A stretch of 64,000 nt of DNA from Hydrogenophaga crassostreae (GCF_001761385.1 NZ_CP017476.1:1353501-1417500), one strand, 5' to 3'. Positions 8,754 through 17,863 are shown, numbered from the stretch's first letter. The notes: generated from the sequence alone by a model not told the origin. Numbers and translations: made by a program.

Positions 8754-9069
8754 GCCCAATAATGTAATTGAGTAATTACTTATATTCAAGCGGCATTGCC
8801 CAATAACCCCAAACATTGCAGTGCAAGCAGAGGTCGACGGAGCGCCCGGGCCTGTAGGGGCGCTCCGCGGTCGGCTTTTATTTTGACAACGAGCCGGAGA
8901 CTGGTGGGCGGCGCAACCGCGCAGCTCTGAGCGCTGCCCAGGCAATCAGGACAGCAGAGGCCGGCAAGGCGCAGCGATGCGGTCGTCGCTGGACGGCGTC
9001 AGGTGCACCGCAACGCCAGGGGCACTGAAAGAGTCGAGCCGTTCAAAGGAAGCCGCTCGAACCCGTCCC
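8754..9069. other. Intergenic region between TetR and MFS genes, with hairpin
   Basis: No gene is seen in these 316 bases. Besides the promoter at 8761-8789 there is a perfect 10-base inverted repeat (CGGAGCGCCC at 8838-8847 and GGGCGCTCCG at 8858-8867). Ten bases further on the plus strand is a T-rich stretch (8877-8884). On the minus strand, the direction of the MFS gene, no T-tract follows, so its role as the MFS terminator is doubtful. Confidence 0.5.
8761..8789 (-). promoter_or_regulatory. Promoter with embedded palindromic operator for the TetR-pump operon
   Basis: On the minus strand TTGAAT (8789-8784) and TACATT (8766-8761) are separated by 17 bases. The spacer contains the perfect palindrome AGTAATTACT at 8771-8780. 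The -10 box ends only eight bases before the TetR ATG, which would give an almost leaderless message. The position of the palindrome between -35 and -10 suits a steric repressor. Assignment is by sequence only. Confidence 0.45.
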
Positions 9070-10365
9070 TCAGGGCGCTTTCACCGCCGCTTGTGGCCCC
9101 TGCGCCTGCATCAAAAGCGGCAACCTGGGCAGCCAGCGGAAGGCGGTCGAGCCGAGCGCGAGCAGCGCGGCGATGGTGATCATCACGGCGCGGTAGGGCT
9201 CGATGCCTTGCGCCTGCGCCCAGTCGGCCACATGGCCGGTGAGCCATTGCACCAAGCCCACGCCGAGGAACATCGCCATGGTGAACACCGAGAGCGCGCG
9301 CCCGGTCAGGTCGGGCGCATAGGAGGAGCGCACGTCGGAATACTGGAGCACCGAGTAGCCCGAGAGCACCGAAATGCCCACCACCAGCGCGATGTTGAGC
9401 TCGGCGTGGTGCGTCAGCCCCACGCCGAGGTAGAGCGCGGAGACCAGCAGGGAGAAGTTCACCACCCAGGTGCGCCGGCGCGCCGGGCCGGGATCGAAGC
9501 GTCCAAACAGGGCCGGGCTGAACAGGGAAATCAGCGACATCACGAGGGCCATGTTGCCGCTCTGGACCAGGGTGAAGCCGTAGCGGTCGATCAGCATCGG
9601 GCCGATCCACAGGCCCCTGAGGGCGAGGAAGGCGGCGTAGGCGACCATGCCAAGCAGCATGATGCCCAGCGTGTGCGGCAGCAGGAATAGCGCGCCAAAG
9701 CGTCGCACGGCGGCGCCCCAGCGCTCGCGCTTGGGCGCTTCGCCGCCCATGGCCGGCTCGTGCACCTGGCGCCAGATCAGCAACCAGGCCAGCACCGACA
9801 GCGCCGCGAGCAACACGAAGCCGCCGCGCCAGCCCCAGCGCTCGACCAGCCAGGCCAGGGGCGTGCCGGTGAGCAGCAGGCCGATGCCGCCAATGCCCAG
9901 GCCGATGCCCGAGACGAAGGCGAAGCGCGAGCTGGGGAAATGCCGCGAGATGAACATGGTGCAGGCGAGGAAGGCCGGCGCGCAGCCCACGCCGATCAGC
10001 AACTGGCCGAGCATCAGCCAGCCGTAGTTGGGGGCCAACGCCGACAAGGTGGCCCCGGCCACGGCGAGCGGGAAGACGCTGAGCACGGTGCGTCGCAGGC
10101 CATAGAGGTCCATGCCGATGCCCATGACGAATTGCGCGACGCCGAAAGACAGGGCGAAGAGCCCGGCGAAGGTGCCCAGCGAGCCGGCGCTGAGGCCAAA
10201 GTCGCTTTGCAGGTCGGTGGCCATGATGGCGGTGACCGTGCGGTAGGCCTGGCTGAGAGCGAAGGCCGTCAGCAGCGCCAGCAGCATGGCCCAGAGGGTG
10301 GCTTGCGAGGGAGATGGCGGCGGTGAGGCGGGCCGGGTGTTGGGGGAGGACACGTAGAAGGGCAA
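9070..10365 (-). CDS. Major facilitator superfamily transporter
   Basis: A protein of up to 431 residues with about twelve hydrophobic segments in two halves, joined by a cytoplasmic loop (HEPAMGGEAPKRERWG, ~residues 220-235). The MFS loop 2-3 signature is present in the form GxxMDLYGLRRT (~residues 84-95), and the N-half ends with an FPSSRF element typical of proton-driven carriers. The longest reading starts at a TTG (10365); a GTG at 10353 and an ATG at 10287 are alternatives, the last placed just before the first membrane helix. The substrate cannot be inferred. It diverges from the DMT gene across a 276-base region. Confidence 0.82.
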   Translation of the reverse strand: MPFYVSSPNTRPASPPPSPSQATLWAMLLALLTAFALSQAYRTVTAIMATDLQSDFGLSAGSLGTFAGLFALSFGVAQFVMGIGMDLYGLRRTVLSVFPLAVAGATLSALAPNYGWLMLGQLLIGVGCAPAFLACTMFISRHFPSSRFAFVSGIGLGIGGIGLLLTGTPLAWLVERWGWRGGFVLLAALSVLAWLLIWRQVHEPAMGGEAPKRERWGAAVRRFGALFLLPHTLGIMLLGMVAYAAFLALRGLWIGPMLIDRYGFTLVQSGNMALVMSLISLFSPALFGRFDPGPARRRTWVVNFSLLVSALYLGVGLTHHAELNIALVVGISVLSGYSVLQYSDVRSSYAPDLTGRALSVFTMAMFLGVGLVQWLTGHVADWAQAQGIEPYRAVMITIAALLALGSTAFRWLPRLPLLMQAQGPQAAVKAP

Positions 10366-10504
10366 TCGGGTGAAGGGCGCGGCAAGGCCGGGCGAAGGCC
10401 GCAGCTTACCTGCCGCAGGCCGCGGTGGCTGTCACGCCAGCAGCTTGGTGAACGTTGCTGTTGCGGCCTGGGAATAGCGTTCCCGACGCTTGCCGTGTGT
10501 TGTT

Positions 10505-10613
10505 TCGTCAGTCGGCGCTCTGGTGCCTGAGAAAATGCCTTGCGCGCCCAGTGGGCCGGAAACTTCCGGCGGTGCGCCACAGGCAGGCGCAAACTGACGA
10601 GGCCGGTACGGCC
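10505..10613 (+). promoter_or_regulatory. Structured 5' leader RNA candidate upstream of the DMT transporter
   Basis: A perfect 8-base helix (10505-10512 with 10593-10600) encloses nested pairings GCGC/GCGC (10515-10518 with 10587-10590) and GCCTG/CAGGC (10525-10529 with 10580-10584). Inside is a terminal hairpin GCCGGA-AACT-TCCGGC (10555-10570). A second short hairpin (GGCCG-GTA-CGGCC, 10601-10613) follows just before the ribosome-binding site. The nesting of four helices makes a cis-acting leader plausible. It does not match a riboswitch class I can name. Confidence 0.4.
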
Positions 10614-10641
10614 ACCCTGACCCAACCAAGGATCAACAGCT

Positions 10642-11706
10642 TTGCTCAAAAGACATTTGTCCGATTGGCGTTCCCCCACCGTTCGAGGTGGCGCGCTGGC
10701 CTTGTTGGCCGCAGCCCTGTTTGGCCTGAGCACGCCGCTGGTGCAACGCTTTGGCCAGGGGCTGGGGCCGTTTGCCACGGCGGCCCTGTTGTATGCCGGG
10801 GCCGCGCTGGTGGCGCTGTTGCAGCGCCATGGTGCAGAGGTGGAAGCGCCGCTGCGCCGCAGCGACATGCCACGCCTGCTGGCCATGGTGGCTTCGGGTG
10901 CGGTGATCGGGCCGGTGGCGCTGGCCTGGGGCTTGCAGCGCACCAGTGGCACCAGCGCTTCATTGCTGCTCACGCTGGAGGCGGTGTTCACGGCGGTGCT
11001 GGCCTGGCGCTGGTATGGCGAAGTATTGGATGGGCGCGTCAAAACGGCGGTGGCTTTGTTGCTGGCCGGTGGGGCGCTGCTGGTTCTCGATCAGGGGCTG
11101 TCAGGCCAGGTGCAACTGCTGGGTCTGCTGGCCGTGGCGGTGGCGACGGTGGCCTGGGGTCTGGACAACACGCTCTCGCGCGGCGTGGCCGACCGCGATC
11201 CGGGGCAGGTGGTGGTGGTGAAGGCGGCGCTGGGCGCGGCGGTGACCACGGCGCTGGCCTTGGCCTGGGGTGAGGCGCGGCCACCGTGGCCAGCGGCGCT
11301 TGCTTTGCTGGGGGTTGGCGCAACCGGCTACGGTCTGAGCCTGCGTTTCTACCTCCTGGCGCAACGGTATTTTGGCGCGGCGCGCACCGGCTCGGTGTTC
11401 GCTTTTGCCCCGTTCATCGGCGCGGTGGGGGCTTTTGCACTGGGGGAGCGCTCGGCGAGCCTGCTGCTTTTGGCCGGTGGTGTGCTGATGGTGGGCGGGG
11501 TGCTGGTTCATCTGTCTGAAGACCATGTGCATGCCCATGACCACAGGGCGCTGGACCACGAACACGCCCACACCCACAACGACGGTCACCACGATCACCC
11601 TCACGACGTGATGCCCAAGGGGTCACACAGCCACGCACACCACCACAGCCCTTTGCGCCATAGCCACCCGCACGCGCCAGATCTGCACCACCAGCATCGC
11701 CACTAG
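10642..11706 (+). CDS. DMT/EamA family transporter with histidine-rich C-terminus
   Basis: A 354-residue drug/metabolite transporter. Ten hydrophobic segments form two EamA repeats (about residues 17-140 and 155-290). The start is a TTG with AAGGA nine bases upstream. After the last helix comes a ~60-residue cytoplasmic tail (VHAHDHRALDHEHAHTHN and onward) in which roughly one residue in three is histidine, ending in HHQHRH. Such tails bind divalent metals in several transporter families, so metal control or metal efflux is an inference; many DMT proteins carry metabolites instead. A structured leader precedes it. It is convergent with a receiver-like gene. Confidence 0.85.
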   Translation: MLKRHLSDWRSPTVRGGALALLAAALFGLSTPLVQRFGQGLGPFATAALLYAGAALVALLQRHGAEVEAPLRRSDMPRLLAMVASGAVIGPVALAWGLQRTSGTSASLLLTLEAVFTAVLAWRWYGEVLDGRVKTAVALLLAGGALLVLDQGLSGQVQLLGLLAVAVATVAWGLDNTLSRGVADRDPGQVVVVKAALGAAVTTALALAWGEARPPWPAALALLGVGATGYGLSLRFYLLAQRYFGAARTGSVFAFAPFIGAVGAFALGERSASLLLLAGGVLMVGGVLVHLSEDHVHAHDHRALDHEHAHTHNDGHHDHPHDVMPKGSHSHAHHHSPLRHSHPHAPDLHHQHRH

Positions 11707-11765
11707 CGAGCCGGTTCCCAGAGGCCGATCCAGGCGCCTGTGGCCACCGTGGATGCCGCGCTTCT

Positions 11766-11790
11766 TGCAGGCCAGTCAGGTTGGCCTGCA
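11766..11790. terminator. Hairpin between convergent genes, possible shared transcript end
   Basis: A perfect 9-base inverted repeat (TGCAGGCCA and TGGCCTGCA) with a seven-base loop lies in the 89-base gap between the convergent DMT gene (stop 11706) and the receiver-like gene (stop 11796). No T-tract follows on either strand, so it would be a stabilising 3' hairpin rather than a classical terminator. Confidence 0.3.
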
Positions 11791-11795
11791 CCCGC

Positions 11796-12227
11796 TCAGG
11801 CGGCCTTTTCGAAGACCGAGGCGTTGGCTTGTTCGCCAAACGGGGTGGGTTGCTGTTGCTGGGTCATCCAGCCGCGCAGGATCAACGGCATCTCGTCCCA
11901 GTACAGCTGACCGGCCACGATGGGCGACACACCGGGGCCGAAGCGCTCCTGGAAGGTGCACACCGCGGCGGTCGGAATGCATCGGCTGATCAGGCGCTCC
12001 AGTGAGTGGGAGCCTGCGTCTTGCAGATCGGTGTCGAGCAAGGCAAGGTCGATGCGGTGCATCAGCGCGAGCTGTGTGGCCTGGGTGGGCACAGGGGTCC
12101 AGAGCAGGCGAGGCTTGTTGGCCCAGGTGGCGGTGATCGCCTGGAGCTCGCGAAAGTGTTCGCTGTGCTGAGCCACCAGCAAGATGGTGATGGGGTGAAG
12201 GGCTTCGGTGTTGGAGGCGGTGATCAT
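11796..12227 (-). CDS. Receiver-like protein without output domain (degenerate CheY-like)
   Basis: A 143-residue protein starting at the ATG at 12227, nine bases after AAGG. The layout suggests a response-regulator receiver fold: a first hydrophobic strand ITILLVAQ, a helix EHFRELQAI, a third strand with a possible phosphoacceptor (DLALLDTDLQDAG), and a following strand TAAVCTF. However, the usual acidic pair after strand 1 is missing (AQHSEHF in its place) and no clear T/S-K pair is visible. The C-terminus is glutamine-rich. It lies about 290 bases downstream of a NarL-type regulator on the same strand and may be a decoupled or unrelated partner. The fold assignment is tentative. Confidence 0.5.
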   Translation of the reverse strand: MITASNTEALHPITILLVAQHSEHFRELQAITATWANKPRLLWTPVPTQATQLALMHRIDLALLDTDLQDAGSHSLERLISRCIPTAAVCTFQERFGPGVSPIVAGQLYWDEMPLILRGWMTQQQQPTPFGEQANASVFEKAA

Positions 12228-12518
12228 GGGGAGCATCCTTTGCAGGGGGTGTTTGCTGACCGCTGTTGTTTGGCGGCATGGTGCAACTTTGCCTGTGGTG
12301 TGCCCTTTGCGCTGTAGGGAAACCTGGACAGGTATTGCACGGGAAACCCGCTGCCTGCCCGTTTTCCGGGCGCAGCCCCCTGCGGGGGTGTTCACAATTC
12401 CCGCGACGCCCGTTTTGGGTCGAACCCTTGTGGGCCGTGGCTTTGCCTTGGAATTCGCGCCTCACGCCTCATCCCGCAAAAGCCACGCCGCGCACTGCGC
12501 GGGTTTTGAACACCATCC

Positions 12519-13160
12519 CTAGCGTTCGTCTGCGCTGATCAGGCGTTCGCGGATGGCCAGGCGCACCAGACCGGTCACATCGGCCACGCCCAGCTTGGCC
12601 ATGAGCCGGCTGCGGTAGGACTCCACCGTCTTGGGTGAGAGGTGCAGTTCTTCGGCGATGACCGCGCTGGTCTGCCCCCTGACGACCATCAGCAACACCT
12701 GGTGCTCCCTTGTTGACAGGCTGGCCAGGGCTTCACCGGTGCTCGATTCGGTCAAGCCTTGCACCGCCAGTTGCGCCGCCTCCTGACCCAGGTAGCGTTT
12801 GCCAGCCTGAACCGCATCGATGGCGCGCAACACCTCATCGGCCGACGATCCCTTGAGCACATAGCCGGCCGCGCCCAGTCGCATGGCATCGGCAACATGG
12901 CGCGCCTGGGCCGACATGGTCAGCATGATGGTTCTCACTGCCAGTTTGCGCTGTTGAATCTGCTCCAGCAACTCAAAACCCAGGCGCTGACCGAGGTGGA
13001 TATCGAGCAGCAAGACAGCCGGTTGCAAGCGAACAAGATCGGCCAGCGCTGCCGTGGGCTGATCGGACTCGCCAACCACCCGGTGGCCTGCGTCTTCCAG
13101 CACGGCGCGAAGACCGTCGCGCATCAGGGCATGGTCATCGACCAGGTAAATATCGCTCAC
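12519..13160 (-). CDS. NarL/LuxR-family response regulator
   Basis: A 213-residue regulator. The receiver has an acidic pair in YLVDDH, phosphoacceptor Asp53 (LLLDIHLGQ) and lysine in GYVLKGSS. The C-terminal LuxR helix-turn-helix runs LSTREHQVLLMVVRGQT to SPKTVESYRSRLMAKLG (about residues 148-195). The start is the GTG at 13160, whose bases overlap the stop codon of the upstream sensor kinase (GTGA), so the two are translationally coupled. This is the partner of the HisKA_3 kinase encoded just upstream. Target genes are not evident from context. Confidence 0.92.
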   Translation of the reverse strand: MSDIYLVDDHALMRDGLRAVLEDAGHRVVGESDQPTAALADLVRLQPAVLLLDIHLGQRLGFELLEQIQQRKLAVRTIMLTMSAQARHVADAMRLGAAGYVLKGSSADEVLRAIDAVQAGKRYLGQEAAQLAVQGLTESSTGEALASLSTREHQVLLMVVRGQTSAVIAEELHLSPKTVESYRSRLMAKLGVADVTGLVRLAIRERLISADER

Positions 13161-15466
13161 GGTGCAAGGGTCCCGGTTGGGGTTGAAGCGCGGATGGCAG
13201 AAGGTGCCCACCGCAGGGAAATGTTGAGGCCGCCACCAGCCACAGGCTGGAACTCCAGGCGCGCACCGATGGCCAGCGCACGCTCTCGCATGCCCACCAG
13301 CCCCAGGTGTCCAGGGCGGCCAAATGCCAGATCCGCCGGCAGTCCGATGCCATTGTCGGCCACGTTCAGTTGCAGCCCGCCGGCTCCACCACTCAGGCGA
13401 ATCTGCACAAGGGAGGCATCAGCGTGCAGCAGGGCGTTGCCCACCGCCTCTCTGGCCACCATGAACGCAGCGTATTCCACATTGGCGGGCCAGCGTTGCG
13501 TGGCGGCCCCACCGGCCACTTCCAGCTGCAGGGCCACCGGCTCGGCCTCGGGCTGGCGCAGGTTGATGTCGTTTTCCAGCGCCATGGCCAGACCTTCATC
13601 CTCCAGCAAGGGCGGGCGCAGCTCTACCAGCGCCTGGCGCACTTCGGCGTTGGCCTGGCCGATCATCTTGTCGAGGCTCTGGGCCCGGGTTTGCTGGCGC
13701 TCTTCTGCACTGCGCCACAGCGGTCTCAGCGCATCGAAGGTGAGGCGAATGGCGCTGAGCGTCTGGCCCAGCTGGTCGTGCAGCGTCTGGGCCATTCGCC
13801 GGCTGGTTTGCTGCTCTTGCTGCAACAGGCGCTGGGTCAGTTCGGAGAGTTCGATCTGGTGCTGAGCCAATGCCGCTTCGGCCCGCATGCGGTCGCTGAT
13901 GTCTCGAACCAGTGCCATCTGCCCCAGGCCCTGCCCCGTCGGGTCGCTCAGCGCGAGCAAACGCCACTCACACCAGAGCTCCTCGCCCCGGCGGTTGCGG
14001 GTTCGGGCTTCAAACGGTGGCGCGTCGCCTTGTGCCGAGGCTTCGCCATGGGCGTGCACGTCGCCTGGCAACAGCTTTTGAACCGTCTGCCCCAGCGCTT
14101 CCTTTGCCGACCAGCCAAACACCGCTTCGGCCTGTTGGTTCCAGTAAGTTACCGCGCCCTGGGCGTCGAGCAGGTAGACCGGCGAAGGCAATTGATCCAG
14201 CACCGTCTGCAGCCGCTGGGCGTCATGCAGTACCCGCGCCAGCAAGGGATCGCTTACCGAACCACCGGCGCTGTCGAGTTGTTGCAGCGCCTGGCTCACA
14301 GCGCGCAAATAGGCCCCCGGGGCTCCATCCAGCGGCATGGGCTGTCGTCGGGCCACGGCATCGAGCAATTCGTCATAGGGGCGGGCCAGGCGGCGTGAAA
14401 GCCACATGCCTGCGCCCCCAATGAGGGCGATCGCCAGCAAGCCCCAAAGCAGCAGACTCTCTTGCAGCCGCAACGCTGGCCGGGTGGCCGCAGTCATGGG
14501 CTGAATCGCCTGGGTTTCCCAGCCTGGTTTGAACGTGGAATCGTGCGACTGAACCTGCCTGCTGGCCACGGCAAGTTCTTCCCCTTGCGCGTCGAGGAAG
14601 ACGGTCACCGTTTCGGCATCGTCCATGCTGTCGGCTGACAGGCCAATGCCGACGGTCATGGCCGGCGGGCCGAGCAAGACCGTTCCGTCCCGCGCGCGCA
14701 GCACCAGTTCCATTTCGCGTCGCGCCGCCACATCGCCCAAAGCGAATTCGCGCAGTTCGTCGAAATAGGCGCTGCGCAGCAAGCTCACCAGATGGCCTTC
14801 GAACGCACCGGTCTTCAAAGGGACGGTCAGTGCCGCCAGCCAGGGCGAGGCCCGCGCTGCACCGGTTTGCCGAATCAACGCCTCCGGGGGCATCAACTGC
14901 GGCGCTGTTATCGGGCGAAGGCGCTCGGTTCGCCAAACCAGGCCCGCGGTATCGCCCAGTGCAATCAAAGGTTGACCATCGGAACCAATCAGGGCAACGC
15001 CAGCGAGGGATGGCGCATGCGCCTGAAGGTACGCCATGGCTTCCCGGGTTGCTTCACCCTGTGGCGATGGCGCGGCCGATGCCACCCGCGCCACCAGTTC
15101 CAGCTCGGCCATCCGCCTGGTCAGCACACGCTCCACCTGATCGGCGTACACGCTGGCCGTTTGCTCGGCACGAAAGTGGGCCCGCCTGGCCAGGTCCCGA
15201 GTCACAAGGCTGTCGTTGGCCCAGAGCACCACCAGCAGAACCAGTACCGTGGCCAGCGCCGGGAGCAAGGGCAGCAGCAAGCGCAGGGACAGCGGGCGGC
15301 GTGGCGATGGCGCGTTGGGCGTGGCGAGTGGCATGGAGGGCAGAGGCATCAGACAGCAAGAAACGGGCAGTGCAAAAGAGTGCAAGAGGCAAAGGGCGCG
15401 TCGGCGCCATTGTGGTGCCAGCGGGGCCAACTTGGTGGACTTGTGCTGCCGGGCGGGAGGAGACAT
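13157..15466 (-). CDS. NarX/UhpB-type (HisKA_3) sensor histidine kinase with PAS domain
   Basis: A 769-residue membrane kinase. Transmembrane segments lie at about 61-83 and 336-356 and frame a ~250-residue extracytoplasmic sensor that looks like a double-Cache region. A PAS domain (about 420-530) begins QLPSPVYLLDAQGAVTYWN. The dimerisation helix has H563 in TLHDQLGQTLSAIRL, the HisKA_3 box. The HATPase (about 640-755) has N-box REAVGNALLHA and G1 ADNGIGLP. The GTGA overlap with the NarL regulator identifies its partner. The start could also be an internal ATG at 15349 or 15334, which would drop a cysteine-containing N-terminal extension. Confidence 0.9.
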   Translation of the reverse strand: MSPPARQHKSTKLAPLAPQWRRRALCLLHSFALPVSCCLMPLPSMPLATPNAPSPRRPLSLRLLLPLLPALATVLVLLVVLWANDSLVTRDLARRAHFRAEQTASVYADQVERVLTRRMAELELVARVASAAPSPQGEATREAMAYLQAHAPSLAGVALIGSDGQPLIALGDTAGLVWRTERLRPITAPQLMPPEALIRQTGAARASPWLAALTVPLKTGAFEGHLVSLLRSAYFDELREFALGDVAARREMELVLRARDGTVLLGPPAMTVGIGLSADSMDDAETVTVFLDAQGEELAVASRQVQSHDSTFKPGWETQAIQPMTAATRPALRLQESLLLWGLLAIALIGGAGMWLSRRLARPYDELLDAVARRQPMPLDGAPGAYLRAVSQALQQLDSAGGSVSDPLLARVLHDAQRLQTVLDQLPSPVYLLDAQGAVTYWNQQAEAVFGWSAKEALGQTVQKLLPGDVHAHGEASAQGDAPPFEARTRNRRGEELWCEWRLLALSDPTGQGLGQMALVRDISDRMRAEAALAQHQIELSELTQRLLQQEQQTSRRMAQTLHDQLGQTLSAIRLTFDALRPLWRSAEERQQTRAQSLDKMIGQANAEVRQALVELRPPLLEDEGLAMALENDINLRQPEAEPVALQLEVAGGAATQRWPANVEYAAFMVAREAVGNALLHADASLVQIRLSGGAGGLQLNVADNGIGLPADLAFGRPGHLGLVGMRERALAIGARLEFQPVAGGGLNISLRWAPSAIRASTPTGTLAP

Positions 15467-15588
15467 CGCACGGTGGCTCCAATTGAACCCGACCCGTTGG
15501 CCGATTTCTGTCGCTGGGCGGCCCAGCCGACCGATTGTTTCTCCTTGGGGCGTTGTGAAACCGATCTGAGGAAAACAGGGATTGCACT

Positions 15589-17772
15589 TTGGTTGATCTG
15601 GCCCTAGGGTTGGAGGCGATGGGGTACAACGGAGTCTTTGCCAATAAAGAAGCGGTGTCTACCGCTGGACCCGACATCGTGCTTCTCAACTCGAATTGGC
15701 GCTCGGCTGTGGTGCTGCTGTTCACGGTGGCGGCTCTGACCATGCTGTGGGGCCTGAATCAACGCTCGCAAGACGAATTGCGCACTCAGGTGCTCGCGCG
15801 TGCAGCGCATAGCAGCGTGCAGCTGGCGGATGCCATGGCGGGGCAGGTGGGCGCAGAGTTGGCACTGATGGACCATGCCCTGCTGGATCTCAGAGAGACC
15901 TTGCCTGATGGCCAATCGGACGATCATGGCTTGCATAAAAACACCCTGGATTTTTTGCCGGATGGTCTGGTGTCGTACCTGAGCCTGGTCAGTGCAGATG
16001 GGCTGGTGACGTACAACAGCCGGGGTGTGGGTGTGGGCCTGGACATCGGGGATCGGACACATTTCCTGGCCCTGCAATCGGGACCAGACCACCTGGTGAT
16101 CGGTGCTCCGGTCCGGGCGAATTTTGATGGGGAGTGGCTGATTCCGTTGGGACGGCCGCTGTACCGCAATGGACAGTTTGCAGGGGCTATTTACCTGCTG
16201 GTGTCTTCGGAGCGCATGGGGCAGCGGATGGGACGTCTGGCGTTGGACAAGGAGGATGTTCTGGTTCTGGCCAACGCCAATGGGAAGCTCTTGGCGCGCA
16301 GCGTTGACTACGGCGCTGCGATGGGGAAATCCGTGCCCCCAGACCGGCCCTTCATGCAAGAGGGGGCAGCGGCCTCGGGGTCTTACTGGCAAAACAGCGC
16401 GGTCGATCAATTGCCCCGCGTGTTCGGCTGGCACCGTTTGCCAGGCAGCGGGGCGCTGATCGTGGTGGGGTTGTCGGAGTCGTCGGTGCTGGCGCCAGTG
16501 GTGGATGCCTCGAACCGATCGCGGTGGCTCACCGGCACCTTGTCGGCTGTGCTGCTGTTGGGTGGTCTGGCGGTGACCTGGCTGCTCTGGCGCGACGGGC
16601 GCAGTGCCCGGGCCATGCACGAAAGCGAGCAACTGCTCAAGGGCGCGCAGGGCATGGCCAAGCTGGGGCATTGGTCGCTGGACATGCGCACGGGTGTAAA
16701 CGTGTGGTCTGAGGAGCTGCACCGCATTTTTGGCAACGCTCCAGATGCCCATGGCCTGAGCGTCGAGGCTTTCCTGGAAAGGGTGCATCCTGACGACCGG
16801 CAGCGTTTGGTGGCCGCGATGGGGGAGGCCGCGCAGGCTTTTGGGGCCATGGATATCGTGCACCGGATTGTCATGGGCGATGGCCGCGTGAAACATGTGC
16901 GCGCTCAGTGTGTTTTCGAAGGTGAAAACGGGGTGGCTGTGCGCAACCGGGGCGCGGTGCAAGACATCACCGAGGTTCGGGTGGCCCAACTGGCGTTGAA
17001 AGAAATGAACGAAAAGCTGGAGGTGCGCGTGGAAGAACGCACCCGGGAGCTGGCCGCGCTCAACAATGAGCTGGAGGCCTTCTCCTACAGCGTTTCCCAC
17101 GATCTGCGCACGCCGCTGCGCAGTATCCACGGTTTCGCCAGCTTGCTGGAAGAGGAGAGCGACAAACTGTCGCCTGACGGGCGCGCCCATTTGCGCCGTA
17201 TTCAGGATGCTGCGCGCCGCATGGGCCTGTTGATTTCCGATTTGTTGACCATGGCGCACCAGAGCCGGGCGGTGGTGAATCTGCAGTGGGTGAGCCTGAG
17301 CGAACTGGCGCAGGCGGTGGCGCAAGACGTTGAGCGAGAGGATCCGCAACGCAAGGTGGTGTGGAGCATCGAACCGGCTCTGTGGGCATGGGCCGACCCG
17401 GTGTTGATGCGCGTGGTGTTGCAGAACCTGCTGGGCAACGCCTGGAAGTACTCAGGTCAGGCGGCGCAGGCCGAAATTTCTTTCGAGAAGGTGGGACAGG
17501 CGCACGGCATGACAGAGTTTTGCGTGCGCGATAACGGCGCGGGCTTTGACATGGCCTTTGTGGATCAGCTGTTTCAGCCGTTCAAGCGGCTGCATGCGCA
17601 CCACGAGTTCGAGGGCACGGGCGTGGGGCTGGCAAGTGTGCACCGGCTGGTGCAGCGCCACGGCGGCACGGTGCGTGCCGAGGGCAAGGTTGGCCAGGGT
17701 GCCGCGATCTATTTCACTTTGCCCGATGCGCCCGATGCGCTTGCGGAGCAGGATGTCTCACAACAGGGGTGA
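15589..17772 (+). CDS. Membrane PAS sensor histidine kinase (Cache-PAS-HisKA)
   Basis: A 727-residue kinase divergent from the NarX-type operon. Transmembrane helices at about 38-56 and 314-334 border a large periplasmic dCache-like sensor (LVSADGLVTYNSRG, GDRTHFL and GRPLYRNGQFAGAIYL are typical dCache strands). A PAS_3-type fold (350-465) begins GMAKLGHWSLDMRTG. A coiled coil (466-495) leads to the HisKA box SYSVSHDLRTPLRSIHGF with His504, then HATPase motifs (NLLGNAWKYS, RDNGAGFDM, GTGVGLASV). No receiver domain and no adjacent response regulator of matching class is seen, so it is an orphan or signals through the nearby NarL regulator. The start is TTG 15589; an ATG at 15619 with GGAGG two bases upstream is possible. 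Confidence 0.85.
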   Translation: MVDLALGLEAMGYNGVFANKEAVSTAGPDIVLLNSNWRSAVVLLFTVAALTMLWGLNQRSQDELRTQVLARAAHSSVQLADAMAGQVGAELALMDHALLDLRETLPDGQSDDHGLHKNTLDFLPDGLVSYLSLVSADGLVTYNSRGVGVGLDIGDRTHFLALQSGPDHLVIGAPVRANFDGEWLIPLGRPLYRNGQFAGAIYLLVSSERMGQRMGRLALDKEDVLVLANANGKLLARSVDYGAAMGKSVPPDRPFMQEGAAASGSYWQNSAVDQLPRVFGWHRLPGSGALIVVGLSESSVLAPVVDASNRSRWLTGTLSAVLLLGGLAVTWLLWRDGRSARAMHESEQLLKGAQGMAKLGHWSLDMRTGVNVWSEELHRIFGNAPDAHGLSVEAFLERVHPDDRQRLVAAMGEAAQAFGAMDIVHRIVMGDGRVKHVRAQCVFEGENGVAVRNRGAVQDITEVRVAQLALKEMNEKLEVRVEERTRELAALNNELEAFSYSVSHDLRTPLRSIHGFASLLEEESDKLSPDGRAHLRRIQDAARRMGLLISDLLTMAHQSRAVVNLQWVSLSELAQAVAQDVEREDPQRKVVWSIEPALWAWADPVLMRVVLQNLLGNAWKYSGQAAQAEISFEKVGQAHGMTEFCVRDNGAGFDMAFVDQLFQPFKRLHAHHEFEGTGVGLASVHRLVQRHGGTVRAEGKVGQGAAIYFTLPDAPDALAEQDVSQQG

Positions 17773-17863
17773 AGAGGCGATTTGTTCACGCGCCAGAGCA
17801 AAGCGCCTGACGAAGCAGGGCCTCCAGGCGATCTGAGCGAAGCGCCGTCGAGCAAGCGCAAAG

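Noticed and set aside
10505..10613. Known riboswitch (cobalamin, TPP, Mn2+, fluoride, NiCo) upstream of the DMT gene
   Set aside because: The conserved boxes of these classes as I recall them are not present; kept only as an unclassified leader.
15604..17349. 581-codon minus-strand frame
   Set aside because: Lies completely under the PAS kinase, whose domains are complete; no motif in the antisense frame.
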